Source of the DNA: Paracoccus sp. R12_2
GTDB lineage: Bacteria > Pseudomonadota > Alphaproteobacteria > Rhodobacterales > Rhodobacteraceae
Reading direction: 5' to 3'
NCBI RefSeq assembly: GCF_017744015.1
Contig: NZ_JAGHRA010000013.1
Coordinates: 1-64,000, forward strand
Length of the DNA: 64,000 nt
The translations under genes and the position numbers were made by a program. Shown one piece after another: positions 1 through 7,791 of this stretch. Position 1 is the first letter of the stretch. Each line of letters begins with the position of its first letter. The notes below the pieces were generated by a model. It worked only from the letters and a program-made list of their open reading frames with translations, was not told the origin of the DNA and did not search any database.

Positions 1-1
1 G

Positions 2-127
2 GGCGACAACCTGAAGTTCACCGTCGAACTGATCGCCCCGATCGCCATGGAAGACGGCCTCCGCTTCGCCATCCGCGAAGGCGGCCGCACCGTCGGCGCT
101 GGCGTCGTCTCCAAGATCATCGAGTGA
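2..127 (+). CDS. tuf: Elongation factor Tu, C-terminal end (partial)
   Basis: The first 41 codons read as the last part of EF-Tu, the GTPase that delivers aminoacyl-tRNA to the ribosome. What is visible is the end of beta-barrel domain 3: a GDN turn, the conserved block [18 protein letters not shown], and the ending [11 protein letters not shown] before TGA. The rest, including the GTP-binding domain, lies upstream of the window. A strong intrinsic terminator follows 22 bases after the stop, so this gene ends its transcription unit. Identification rests on near-invariant family sequence and is secure; which of possibly two tuf copies this is cannot be told. Confidence 0.96.
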   Translation, partial: GDNLKFTVELIAPIAMEDGLRFAIREGGRTVGAGVVSKIIE

Positions 128-149
128 TCCGCAAGGATATCGCGACTGA

Positions 150-178
150 GGGGCCGTCCGGAAGGACGGCCCCTTTTT
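150..178 (+). terminator. Intrinsic terminator of tuf
   Basis: A perfect 10-bp stem (150-159 with 164-173, GC-rich) closes a GGAA tetraloop and is followed by five T residues. It lies 22 bases after the tuf stop codon and is a textbook rho-independent terminator. Confidence 0.93.
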
Positions 179-310
179 CGTTGGCGCGGGCGGTTTTCGG
201 CAAGCCAGCCAGAGGACACCGAATGGTGCGATACCTGACCAAAGGTGGCGTTGACGCGTTCCGCGATCTGCCGCAAGATCGGGCACCCATCATCACCCGA
301 GATCAAGCTG

Positions 311-598
311 ATGTGCCAGATCTTCGCGGGGCAGGACCCCGACCGCTATGAATCCGAAACCCGCCGCCTGCGGCTGAACGGGCAATCGACCTCGATCCGG
401 CTGGAACGGGCGTTCTGGCGGATCCTCGATGACATCGCCGCGCGCGAGGGCGTCAGCACGCCTGCCTTCATTTCCAAGCTTCACGCCGAGGTTCTGGAAC
501 TGCATGGCGAGGCGCGGAACTTCACCTCGCTGCTGCGCTGCGCCTGCACGATTCATCTGGGCGAGGATCAGCAGATCACCGCCATCGCCGCCGAATAG
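311..598 (+). CDS. Ribbon-helix-helix domain protein
   Basis: A 95-residue protein starting MCQIFAGQDP, resembling the alphaproteobacterial ribbon-helix-helix family (RHH_4 type). Seen: the strand-like segment RRLRLNGQSTSIRLE, then two helices with RAFWRILDDIAAREG and STPAFISKLHAEV, the order expected of a small DNA-binding or partner-binding RHH fold. An in-frame ATG 66 bases upstream (245) would add 22 residues, but family members usually begin close to the MC-IFAGQDP segment, so 311 is preferred. The ribosome-binding site is weak for either start. No target is known; a role as a small transcriptional regulator is inferred from the fold only. Confidence 0.75.
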   Translation: MCQIFAGQDPDRYESETRRLRLNGQSTSIRLERAFWRILDDIAAREGVSTPAFISKLHAEVLELHGEARNFTSLLRCACTIHLGEDQQITAIAAE

Positions 599-613
599 GC
601 GAAAAACGCACCT

Positions 614-631
614 GTAGTAAGCCGTTACTAC
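614..631. promoter_or_regulatory. Perfect inverted repeat upstream of gloA (candidate operator)
   Basis: GTAGTAA (614-620) and TTACTAC (625-631) are perfect inverted copies around a GCCG centre, 62 bases before the glyoxalase start. A TAGAAT hexamer at 653-658 could be a -10 box, which would put the repeat over or just upstream of the -35 position. It looks like a dimeric repressor site. The stem is too AT-rich and has no T-run, so it is not a terminator. Confidence 0.4.
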
Positions 632-692
632 CCGGTCTCGCGCACCGCCATCTAGAATTGCCGGAAGACGGGCAATCAAGGAGGCGGCCTTC

Positions 693-1088
693 ATGGCGAA
701 ATACATCCATTCGATGATCCGGGTTCTGGACGAGGCGCGTTCGGTCGATTTCTACCAGCGCTGTTTCGGGCTGAAGGTCGCCGACCGGCTGGATTTCGAC
801 GATTTCACGCTGGTCTATCTGTCGAACGACGAAAGCGAGACCGAGCTTGAACTGACGATCAACAAAAGCCGGACAGAACCGTATGACCTGGGCGACGGCT
901 ATGGCCATGTCGCCTTCTCGGTCGAGGATGTGGATGCGCTGCACGCGCGCCTGGAAGCCGAAGGGTTCGCGCCACGCAAGCTGGTCGATTTTGCGCCGGG
1001 CGGGGAATTGATCGCGCGCTTTTTCTTTATCGCCGATCCGGACGGCTATCAGATCGAGGTTCTGAAGCGGGGTGGCCGCTTCAAGTGA
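693..1088 (+). CDS. gloA: Lactoylglutathione lyase (glyoxalase I)
   Basis: A 131-residue VOC-fold enzyme that isomerises the methylglyoxal-glutathione hemithioacetal to S-lactoylglutathione in the cytoplasm. The metal ligands expected for bacterial GloA can be placed at His6, Glu53 (in LELTIN), His72 (in YGHVAF) and Glu122 (in YQIEVL). Length and two betaalphabetabetabeta repeats match the short bacterial form. A GGAGG precedes the ATG. A palindrome lies upstream, and the Tat/GMC oxidoreductase pair starts 62 bases downstream, so the three could share a transcript. Other VOC proteins share the fold, but the ligand set and the N-terminal HSMIRV make glyoxalase I the best call. Confidence 0.9.
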   Translation: MAKYIHSMIRVLDEARSVDFYQRCFGLKVADRLDFDDFTLVYLSNDESETELELTINKSRTEPYDLGDGYGHVAFSVEDVDALHARLEAEGFAPRKLVDFAPGGELIARFFFIADPDGYQIEVLKRGGRFK

Positions 1089-1150
1089 TGCGCGCGGCGG
1101 ATGAGGAGGGGCGTCCGCCGCGCGTTGCAAGACCAGGGAGGAGGAAGGAA

Positions 1151-1672
1151 ATGTCTCAAGTTAGCAAGCAGGGGCTGTCCCGGCGTGCATTGTTGTCGCG
1201 CGCTGCGGCGGCAGGTGCGTTGGCGGTGGCGGGCGCGGGCTTCATCGCCGCACCCGACGCCGCGTGGGCGGTCGAAGTCAGTAATGTCAGCGAACATGAA
1301 ATGGCGACGCTGTTGCAGATGGCGCGTGACATCTATCCGCATGACAAGGTCGGCGACCGGTTCTATGCGATCGCGGTCAAATCCTATGACAGCGAGGAAC
1401 AGAGACAGGCGGTCGCCGAGGGGATCGCCGCGCTGGACGCCGCCGCGAAGGAGGCGGGCTTTGACGACTATCTCTCGACGGGGTGGGAGGCCGACCGGGT
1501 CGCGATCCTGCGCCGGATCGAGGACACGCCATTCTTCCAGACCGTCCGGGGCGGGCTGGTGACCGGGCTCTATAACCAGAAGGAAGTCTGGCCGATTTTC
1601 GGTTATCAAGGTGAGTCCTATTCCGAAGGCGGCTACATCAATCGCGGCTTCGATGACATCGACTGGCTGTGA
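1151..1672 (+). CDS. Gluconate 2-dehydrogenase subunit 3-like, Tat-exported small subunit
   Basis: A 173-residue protein with a twin-arginine signal peptide: SRRALLSR at about residues 10-17, a hydrophobic Ala-rich stretch, then a likely cleavage after AAWA near residue 40. The mature part matches the subunit 3 family (MARDIYPHD and LYNQKEVWPIFGYQGESYSEGGYINRG are typical), which escorts a flavoprotein dehydrogenase to the periplasm by hitchhiking on the Tat signal. The start at 1151 is set by a strong GGAGGAGGAAGGAA; an in-frame start at 1085 would hide the signal peptide. The GMC catalytic subunit starts 13 bases downstream, so the two are almost certainly co-translated partners. Confidence 0.86.
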   Translation: MSQVSKQGLSRRALLSRAAAAGALAVAGAGFIAAPDAAWAVEVSNVSEHEMATLLQMARDIYPHDKVGDRFYAIAVKSYDSEEQRQAVAEGIAALDAAAKEAGFDDYLSTGWEADRVAILRRIEDTPFFQTVRGGLVTGLYNQKEVWPIFGYQGESYSEGGYINRGFDDIDWL

Positions 1673-1684
1673 GGGGGGAAGATC

Positions 1685-3259
1685 ATGGCTGAGGCAGCGA
1701 AATTCGAACTGGGCGACGACAGCGTCGTCGTCATCGTGGGAACCGGCGCTGGCGGCGGCGTGCTGGCCAACGAGCTGGCGCAGAAGGGCGTCAAGGTGGT
1801 CGCGCTGGAGGCGGGCGGACGCTATCTGCCCGAGGACTATGTGAACGACGAATGGGAAAGCTTTGGTCAGCTTGCTTGGACCGATCCGCGCACGACCAGC
1901 GGCGACTGGCGGGTGGCAAAGGATTTTGCCGGGCTTCCGGCATGGATCGTGAAGGCGGTCGGCGGCACCTCGATCCACTGGGCCGGCGCCAGCCTGCGGT
2001 TTCAGGATCACGAGTGGAAGGCGCGCACGACTTATGGCGAGGTCGAGGGTGCCAGCCTTCTGGACTGGCCGCTGGACGCCGCCGAGATGGCACCATGGTA
2101 CGACAAGGCCGAGGCAAAGCTGGGCGTGACCGGCGTCGGCGGGCGTCCGCGCCTGCCGGGCAACAACAACTATCTGGTGTTCGAAAAGGGGGCCAAGGCG
2201 CTGGGTTACCAGGACGTCCACACCGGGAACATGGCGATCAACAGCGTCGAATACGACGACCGGATGTCGTGCCAGCAGACCGGCTTCTGTTTTCAGGGCT
2301 GCAAATGGGGGGCGAAATGGTCCTCGGCCTATACCGACATTCCGCGCGGCGAGGCGACCGGTAACCTCGAGGTGCGCGACCACGCCCATGTCGCCCGCAT
2401 TCTGCATGACGATGGCGGCAAGGTCACGGGGGTCGAATATTTCGACAAGGACGGCAATCTGCAGATGCAGAAGGCGCGCATTGTCTGCGTCGCCGGCAAC
2501 AGCTTTGAAAGCCCGCGCCTGCTGCTGAATTCTGCCTCGTCTATGTTTCCCGACGGGTTGGCGAACAGCTCGGGTCAGGTCGGGCGGAACTATATGCGAC
2601 ACACCACAGGATCGGTTTATGCGACCTTCGAAAGACCGGTGCGGATGTGGCGCGGCACGACCATGGCAGGCATCATCCGCGATGAGGCCAAACACGACCC
2701 CTCGCGCGGGTTCGTAGGCGGCTATGAACTGGAGACGCTGGCACTGGGCCTGCCTTTCATGGCGGCTTTCCTTGATCCGGGTGCCTGGGGTCGTGAATTC
2801 ACGACGGCGCTGGACAGCTATGAGAACATGGCCGGCATGTGGATCGTGGGCGAGGACATGCCACAGGCCGACAACCGCGTCACCCTGTCCGATGCCGAGG
2901 ACAGCTTTGGGCTGAAGGTCGCGAACGTCAATTTCAACGATCATCCCAACGATATCGCCATGCGCAACCATGCCTACAAGCAGGGCGTGGCGATCTACGA
3001 CGCCGTTGGTGCGACGCGGACCCTGCCGACGCCGCCCTATCCCTCGACCCACAATCTGGGCACCAACCGGATGTCGGAAAAGCCCGAGGACGGGGTCGTG
3101 GACCGCAATGGGCGGGCGCATGATGTCGCGAACCTGTTTGTCAGCGACGGAAGCCAGTTCACCACGGGCGCCGCGGAAAACCCGACGCTGACGATCGTGG
3201 CGCTGGCAATCAGGCAGGCAGACCACATCGCGAGGGAAATGGCTGCAGGCAACATCTGA
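1685..3259 (+). CDS. GMC-family FAD oxidoreductase, gluconate dehydrogenase large subunit type
   Basis: A 524-residue GMC flavoprotein, probably a periplasmic sugar or polyol dehydrogenase. The FAD-binding Rossmann motif GTGAGGGVLANELA is near residues 20-33. VGGTSIHWAGASLRF near 90 is the GMC signature region, and a Cys-rich segment CQQTGFCFQGCKWG sits near residue 200. The C-terminal half carries THNLGTNRM and the closing motif NPTLTIVALAIR. It has no signal of its own, so export with the upstream Tat subunit is inferred. The usual third partner, a membrane triheme cytochrome c, is not in this window; the electron acceptor and substrate are unknown. Confidence 0.88.
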   Translation: MAEAAKFELGDDSVVVIVGTGAGGGVLANELAQKGVKVVALEAGGRYLPEDYVNDEWESFGQLAWTDPRTTSGDWRVAKDFAGLPAWIVKAVGGTSIHWAGASLRFQDHEWKARTTYGEVEGASLLDWPLDAAEMAPWYDKAEAKLGVTGVGGRPRLPGNNNYLVFEKGAKALGYQDVHTGNMAINSVEYDDRMSCQQTGFCFQGCKWGAKWSSAYTDIPRGEATGNLEVRDHAHVARILHDDGGKVTGVEYFDKDGNLQMQKARIVCVAGNSFESPRLLLNSASSMFPDGLANSSGQVGRNYMRHTTGSVYATFERPVRMWRGTTMAGIIRDEAKHDPSRGFVGGYELETLALGLPFMAAFLDPGAWGREFTTALDSYENMAGMWIVGEDMPQADNRVTLSDAEDSFGLKVANVNFNDHPNDIAMRNHAYKQGVAIYDAVGATRTLPTPPYPSTHNLGTNRMSEKPEDGVVDRNGRAHDVANLFVSDGSQFTTGAAENPTLTIVALAIRQADHIAREMAAGNI

Positions 3260-3312
3260 TCACGCCTGATCCATCGTTTGACCGCCCCGCAACTGTGGGT
3301 CGGTCATGTCAT

Positions 3313-3353
3313 TGCTGACGCGAATTGTCAGCATGGTCGAACCATCATAGCAG
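3313..3353 (+). promoter_or_regulatory. Candidate promoter with overlapping inverted repeat
   Basis: TGCTGAC (3313-3319) and GTCAGCA (3327-3333) are perfect inverted arms around seven bases. The right arm overlaps TTGTCA (3325-3330), a good -35 hexamer, followed after 17 bases by TAGCAG (3348-3353) as a weak -10. This lies upstream of the VOC/GFA gene pair and looks like a repressed promoter. Confidence 0.4.
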
Positions 3354-3376
3354 CATCAGGCCCAAGGAGCTTTGAG

Positions 3377-3772
3377 ATGATCGACCATATCGGATTTGCA
3401 GTTTCGGATCTGTCAGCCGCGCGCGGCTTTTACGAACGCGCGCTGGCGCCGCTTGGCATTCTGGTGCTGATGGATGTGACTGAACAGATGACCGGTGGAC
3501 ATGGCGCGCATACGGGTTTCGGAAAGGATGGCAAGCCATTCTTCTGGATCGGCACCGGAAAGCCGGCCTCGGGGTCGGCCCATGTCGCGTTTGTCGCACC
3601 CGACCGTGCGACGGTGGACGAATTCCACCGGGCCGCCCTGGCGGCGGGGGGGCGCGACAACGGTGCGCCGGGGCTACGCCCCGAATACCATCCCGACTAT
3701 TATGGCGCCTTTGTCCTGGACCCCGACGGCAATAACATCGAGGCCGTCCATCACGGCGGGGCAGCGGAATGA
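3377..3772 (+). CDS. VOC family protein (glyoxalase/bleomycin-resistance fold)
   Basis: A 131-residue single-domain VOC protein beginning MIDHIGFAVSDL and ending with the typical DPDGNNIEAVHH strand. His4 and Glu in NNIEAV are likely metal ligands by analogy with the fold; the substrate is unknown. The start at 3377 follows AAGGAG with good spacing, and an upstream in-frame start at 3278 lacks this support. Its stop overlaps the start of the GFA gene (ATGA), indicating translational coupling. Paired VOC and GFA genes suggest handling of reactive aldehydes or a thiol adduct, which is inference. Confidence 0.85.
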   Translation: MIDHIGFAVSDLSAARGFYERALAPLGILVLMDVTEQMTGGHGAHTGFGKDGKPFFWIGTGKPASGSAHVAFVAPDRATVDEFHRAALAAGGRDNGAPGLRPEYHPDYYGAFVLDPDGNNIEAVHHGGAAE

Positions 3773-4182
3773 AGACCTACCACGGAAGCTGCTTTTGCGG
3801 CGCGGTCGCGTTTCAGGCCGACGGAGATCTTGCAGATGGCACGATGCGCTGCAACTGCCGGTTCTGCCGCAAGATGCGCTATTGGGAGATGCGCCTTCCC
3901 GACCCGAACGGCTTTCGCCTGATGCGCGGCGCGCAGGACCTGGCCCAGACACCGCGCATGCAGGATGACGGGATCGACATGCACCACCATTTCTGTGCCC
4001 GCTGCGGGACGCGCCTTTGGACGGACGGTGAAATGGCGGAACTTGGTGGGCGCTTCGTGCAGGTTTGCATCGGCGCACTGGATGATGCCAGCGAGGCAGA
4101 ACTGATTGCGGCGCCCGTCCATTGGGCCGATGGTGCGAACGACAACTGGTGGCAATCGGCCCCCGAAACGCGCCATCTGTGA
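3769..4182 (+). CDS. GFA family zinc protein (CENP-V/glutathione-dependent formaldehyde-activating type)
   Basis: A 137-residue protein with the zinc-binding pattern of the GFA family: GSCFCGAV (Cys8, Cys10), CNCRFCRK (near 28-33) and FCARCGTRLW in the middle. Members bind zinc, and some bind glutathione and formaldehyde, although enzymatic activity is doubtful for many. The gene overlaps the VOC gene by four bases and ends just before a terminator that serves the opposite strand. Family assignment is secure; a role in aldehyde handling is inferred from the fold and the partner gene. Confidence 0.85.
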   Translation: MKTYHGSCFCGAVAFQADGDLADGTMRCNCRFCRKMRYWEMRLPDPNGFRLMRGAQDLAQTPRMQDDGIDMHHHFCARCGTRLWTDGEMAELGGRFVQVCIGALDDASEAELIAAPVHWADGANDNWWQSAPETRHL

Positions 4183-4198
4183 CGGCGACCCTCATGCG

Positions 4199-4241
4199 CT
4201 GAAAAAGGAAAAGCCCCTTCGCAGTGACGATGCGAAGGGGC
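4199..4241 (-). terminator. Intrinsic terminator of the DUF892 gene
   Basis: An 11-bp perfect stem (4213-4223 with 4231-4241) around a 7-base loop is followed, reading the minus strand, by TTTTCCTTTTT. It lies 49 bases after the stop of the minus-strand DUF892 gene and may also stop readthrough from the GFA gene. Confidence 0.85.
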
Positions 4242-4289
4242 CGGTCTGATGTTCGGCATCAGGATTTTCGTGCAGGCGCCGACCGCCTG

Positions 4290-4793
4290 TCAGCGTCCGT
4301 CCATGGCCGCCATGTTGACGCCGCCTTCCGCGATCTTCGTCATGTGGCGATCGCCTTCCCATGTCTTGTCCAGACATTCCTGCAAGACTGCCGCGTCGCT
4401 GTCCAGATCAAGACGATTGGCAAAGCTGCGAACGCAGCCATAACCCGCGATCGCGTAATGCATCATGCGCTGATACTGCGTGATGATCGCGGCATCCTGC
4501 GCGTCCTCGTCGGCATATTCGGCCTCGATGGCGTGTTTCTTCGCCTCGATGATCAGACCTTCCATGCCGCGGCAATGTTCTCCGGTGGGGTCGGCATCGT
4601 GGCGATTGCACAGTTCGGACAGCACCTCCATGCCGCGCGCGATCCCCTGGTTGCCGGCGATCAGCGCCTCGGACAGTTCCCGCGACTTGGCGGCGCGGCC
4701 CAGTTCGGTCACCATGGGCATGGACTGCTTGCAGGCCGAATACAGATCCTTCAACTGGTCCAGATACAGGTCCTTGAGATTCTTGATGGCCAT
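4290..4793 (-). CDS. YciE/YciF ferroxidase-like (DUF892) protein
   Basis: A 167-residue four-helix-bundle protein of the DUF892 family, related to ferritin-like di-iron proteins and often stress induced. It opens with MAIKNLKDLYLDQLKDLYSA, and helix motifs such as HDADPTGEHCRGMEGLIIEA and EYADEDAQDAAIITQYQRMMHYAIAGYG supply the Glu and His residues of the presumed metal site. The start at 4793 is fixed by AAGGAGGA eight bases upstream; a longer reading from 4880 has no ribosome-binding site. It stands alone with its own terminator. Iron or oxidative stress function is inferred from the family. Confidence 0.88.
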   Translation of the reverse strand: MAIKNLKDLYLDQLKDLYSACKQSMPMVTELGRAAKSRELSEALIAGNQGIARGMEVLSELCNRHDADPTGEHCRGMEGLIIEAKKHAIEAEYADEDAQDAAIITQYQRMMHYAIAGYGCVRSFANRLDLDSDAAVLQECLDKTWEGDRHMTKIAEGGVNMAAMDGR

Positions 4794-4997
4794 GTCGTCC
4801 TCCTTGACGGATTTCGTTGCCGCGCGGTGGGCGCGGCATTCGGCGGACCAACCCTGCCGAAGCCTGGCGCGTTCCATCACGCATCAAAGATCAAGCCGGA
4901 CCGGCCTAACCCCGCCGGGCGGGCTTGACTTGCCCCGGTCTGCGGGCCAGCAAGTGGCCTCTGCAAATCTCACCCATGTATTTTCCGGGTAAGCCTC

Positions 4998-6851
4998 ATG
5001 TTCGCGTGGTTCGAACGACGCATCGATCCCTATCCGTCCGACACACCCGCCATGCCGCCGCGGGGACTGTGGCGGTTCCTGCTGCATTACAGCCATGGCG
5101 CGCTGCCTTGGCTTGTGGCGCTGGCGCTGTTTTCGGGCGTGATCGCGGTCATCGAGGTGATGCTGTTCGGCTGGCTGGGCGATCTGGTCGACCGGCTGGC
5201 CGACACCCCGCGCGAGGTGTTCTGGCAGCAGGAAGGCGCGCGGCTGACGATGATGGCGGTGGTGCTGCTGATCGGCCTGCCCGCGCTGAACCTTCTCGCC
5301 TCGCTGGTCCTGCACCAGTCGCTGATGGGCAATTTCCCGCAGCGGATCCGCTGGCAGGCGCATCGCTATCTGCTGCGCCAGTCGATCGGCTATTTCCAGG
5401 ACGAGTTCGCGGGCAGGATCGCGCAGCGCCTGATGCAGACCGCGCTGGCGGTTCGCGAAGTGGCGATGAAGATCATGGATGTCGGCAGCTATGTCCTGAT
5501 CTATTTTCTCGGTTCGCTGGTGCTGGCCGGGTCGCAGGATTGGCGTCTTGCGCTGCCCTTCGCGGCCTGGGCGGCGGGCTATGCGATCATGCTGTGGCAG
5601 ATCGTTCCGCGCCTGGGGCGGGTGGCTCAGGCGCAGGCCGACGCGCGGTCGCAGATGACGGGCAGGGTCGTTGACAGCTATACGAATATCGCGACCGTCA
5701 AGCTGTTCTCGCATTCAACCAGGGAAGAAGCCTGGATGCGTGACGGCATGGATGGCTTTCTGCACACCGTCCACCGGCAGATGCGGTTGTCCACCATCCA
5801 GGATGTGGCGCTGAATGTGTTGAATGTTGCACTGGTCGGCGGGGTAACCGCGCTTGGGCTGTGGCTGTGGACCGAGGGGCGGGTGGCTGTCGGCGCGGTT
5901 GCCGTCGCGGTGCCCTTGGCGCTGCGCCTGAACAACATGTCGCACTGGATCATGTGGGAATTCGCCTCGCTGTTCGAGAATATCGGCACGGTCCGAGACG
6001 GCATCGCCAGTCTTGCGCTGCCGCGCCAGGTGTTGGACGCGCCGGATGCGCGCGCCCTGCAACCCGGCCCCGGTGCGGTCAGTTTCGATCATGTCACCTT
6101 CCGCTATTCCGGGCCTGACGGCGCGCGCCCGCTGGCGGTTCTGGACGATCTGACGCTGCATGTCGCGCCGGGCGAACGGGTCGGGCTGGTCGGCCGGTCG
6201 GGGGCGGGGAAATCGACGCTGGTGAACCTGCTGCTGCGTTTTCACGATATCGAGGGCGGCCGGATCACCATCGACGGTCAGGATATCGCGGGCGTGACGC
6301 AGGACAGTCTGCGTGCCGCGATCGGGGTGGTGACGCAGGACAGTTCGCTTCTGCACCGTTCCGTTCGCGACAATGTCGCCTACGGCAGGCCCGATGCGAC
6401 CGAGGACGAGATCGCCGACGCTCTGCGGATGGCCGAGGCGCATGGCTTTGTGCCGGGATTGTCCGATAGCTACGGCCGCTACGGCCTGGATGCACATGTC
6501 GGAGAGCGCGGCGTCAAGCTGTCGGGCGGTCAGCGTCAGCGCATCGCGATTGCCCGCGTGGCCCTGAAGGATGCCCCGATTCTGATCCTGGACGAGGCGA
6601 CAAGCGCTCTGGACAGCGAGGTCGAGGCCGCCATCCAGTCCCGGCTGGACCTGCTGATGCAGGGCAAGACCGTCATTGCCATTGCGCACCGGCTGTCCAC
6701 AATCGCGGCAATGGATCGTCTGATCGTCATGGATGCGGGCCGGATCGTCGAACAGGGCAGCCACGCCCAGCTTCTTGCGCAGGGCGGGCTTTACGCACGG
6801 CTGTGGACGCGGCAGTCGGGCGGTTTTCTGGCCGCGGACGCGGCGGAGTAG
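4998..6851 (+). CDS. ABC exporter, fused permease and ATPase
   Basis: A 617-residue half-transporter of the type IV (MsbA-like) fold that would act as a homodimer in the inner membrane. Residues about 30-330 carry six membrane segments, beginning with ALPWLVALALFSGVIAVIEV. The ATPase follows: Walker A GRSGAGKST near 397-405, LSGGQRQR near 508, Walker B ILILDEATSALD near 526, and the H-loop IAHRLST. The family exports lipids, peptides or drugs and the sequence does not show which. It is a single gene, with the divergent DUF892 gene upstream and a 174-base spacer downstream that shows nothing recognisable. Confidence 0.9.
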   Translation: MFAWFERRIDPYPSDTPAMPPRGLWRFLLHYSHGALPWLVALALFSGVIAVIEVMLFGWLGDLVDRLADTPREVFWQQEGARLTMMAVVLLIGLPALNLLASLVLHQSLMGNFPQRIRWQAHRYLLRQSIGYFQDEFAGRIAQRLMQTALAVREVAMKIMDVGSYVLIYFLGSLVLAGSQDWRLALPFAAWAAGYAIMLWQIVPRLGRVAQAQADARSQMTGRVVDSYTNIATVKLFSHSTREEAWMRDGMDGFLHTVHRQMRLSTIQDVALNVLNVALVGGVTALGLWLWTEGRVAVGAVAVAVPLALRLNNMSHWIMWEFASLFENIGTVRDGIASLALPRQVLDAPDARALQPGPGAVSFDHVTFRYSGPDGARPLAVLDDLTLHVAPGERVGLVGRSGAGKSTLVNLLLRFHDIEGGRITIDGQDIAGVTQDSLRAAIGVVTQDSSLLHRSVRDNVAYGRPDATEDEIADALRMAEAHGFVPGLSDSYGRYGLDAHVGERGVKLSGGQRQRIAIARVALKDAPILILDEATSALDSEVEAAIQSRLDLLMQGKTVIAIAHRLSTIAAMDRLIVMDAGRIVEQGSHAQLLAQGGLYARLWTRQSGGFLAADAAE

Positions 6852-7025
6852 GGTGATGATCCACGGCTGCGGCCGAGCGCACATAGACTGGCGTGCCGCA
6901 TCGGTGCTGTAAGAAGATCAAGCGAGGCGCGATGCTGCGTGGTCAAGGTCAGTCGGGTCGCGCCCGGCCCGAAGGCCGAGATGCACGAAGTTCAGCCAAG
7001 CAGATTTGCCGCGCTGGCGCCCCGA

Positions 7026-7691
7026 TCAGTCTAATCCACGCTCCTTGTCGCTCAGGACCGGTACATGGCCAAGCCAGCGTGCATAGTCGCCGGTCGTGGC
7101 AAGCCGGTGCAGGTCGGTCAACGCGCCGATCGGATCGGTCGGGTGATGATCCACCCGCAGCGTCAGCGGAGCGTGGTCGGGATGCAGGACCAGCAGCGCG
7201 GCCGAGAACAGCCCTCGCCGGTCGCCGCCGCGCGTCTGGGCGGCGCGCAGGGCGGTCAGAAGACGTTGGCTGAACGCCCCGTGTGTTGTCTGAAACGTTT
7301 TTGCCAGCGTGTCGACAACATCCGCCCGCGCCAGCATGTTTCCGGCGGTAACGCCGCCTTCAAACACACGGCTGCCGGTTTCAGGGGTGTTCCGGGCGCC
7401 GGTAAAGACGCCGGTGCTTCCGCGTAGGTCAAGCGCCGCCAATTGTCTAAAGGCACGGCCGGAATCGGACCGGGTCACACAGGCAACGGCCTCGGCCGCG
7501 CATTGGCCGCGCTGCATGGCTGCCAGAACATCTTCGCCCCACAGCGTCGAGGTCGAGGCACCCTGGCTGGCGCTTATCCCGGCGGTCAGACTGCCGCGAA
7601 GAACCCAACCCCCGACGCAATAGCTGCCGGTCGCCGCCGCACCACCGATCGCGCCCGTCTGCGGATCGCGCGCAAGAATCGAAAAGGTCAT
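7026..7691 (-). CDS. DUF1028 domain protein (Ntn-hydrolase-like)
   Basis: A 221-residue protein beginning MTFSILARDPQTGAIGGAAATG, characteristic of DUF1028, a family placed in the N-terminal-nucleophile hydrolase superfamily. Thr2 is the expected N-terminal residue after Met removal and may be the nucleophile, which is inference. DUF1028 genes are often found beside peptide or amino-acid transporters. Here the gene is divergent from a complete peptide ABC uptake operon and shares a 100-base promoter region with paired operator-like repeats. A hydrolase acting on the imported peptide or amide is the likely role. The start at 7691 matches the conserved family N-terminus; the reading frame stays open further upstream, but only across the divergent promoter. 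Confidence 0.85.
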   Translation of the reverse strand: MTFSILARDPQTGAIGGAAATGSYCVGGWVLRGSLTAGISASQGASTSTLWGEDVLAAMQRGQCAAEAVACVTRSDSGRAFRQLAALDLRGSTGVFTGARNTPETGSRVFEGGVTAGNMLARADVVDTLAKTFQTTHGAFSQRLLTALRAAQTRGGDRRGLFSAALLVLHPDHAPLTLRVDHHPTDPIGALTDLHRLATTGDYARWLGHVPVLSDKERGLD

Positions 7692-7718
7692 GATGCAATC
7701 TTCGTCATTGTCCTGAAG

Positions 7719-7761
7719 ATTTATCATGAAAAATTGACCGATGCAATTTATTGTGATAAAT
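7719..7761. promoter_or_regulatory. Two-part operator between DUF1028 and the peptide ABC operon
   Basis: The 18-base arms 7719-7736 and 7744-7761 are inverted copies with 15 matches, centred on a 7-base gap. Each half is also a near-palindrome: TTTATCATGAAAAA (7720-7733) and TTTATTGTGATAAA (7747-7760) match at 11 of 14 positions and are 27 bases apart. The consensus TTTATYRTGAWAAA is unusually AT-rich for this genome and lies between divergent starts. The FadR/GntR regulator encoded at the end of the operon is the obvious candidate to bind it. Confidence 0.65.
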
Positions 7762-7791
7762 ATGAGACATAAAACCAACAGGGAGCTTCCA

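Noticed and set aside
6851..7154. Repeat of a 14-base GGGTGATGATCCAC at about 6852 and 7140
   Set aside because: One copy lies within the DUF1028 coding sequence and the two share no extended similarity; likely chance.
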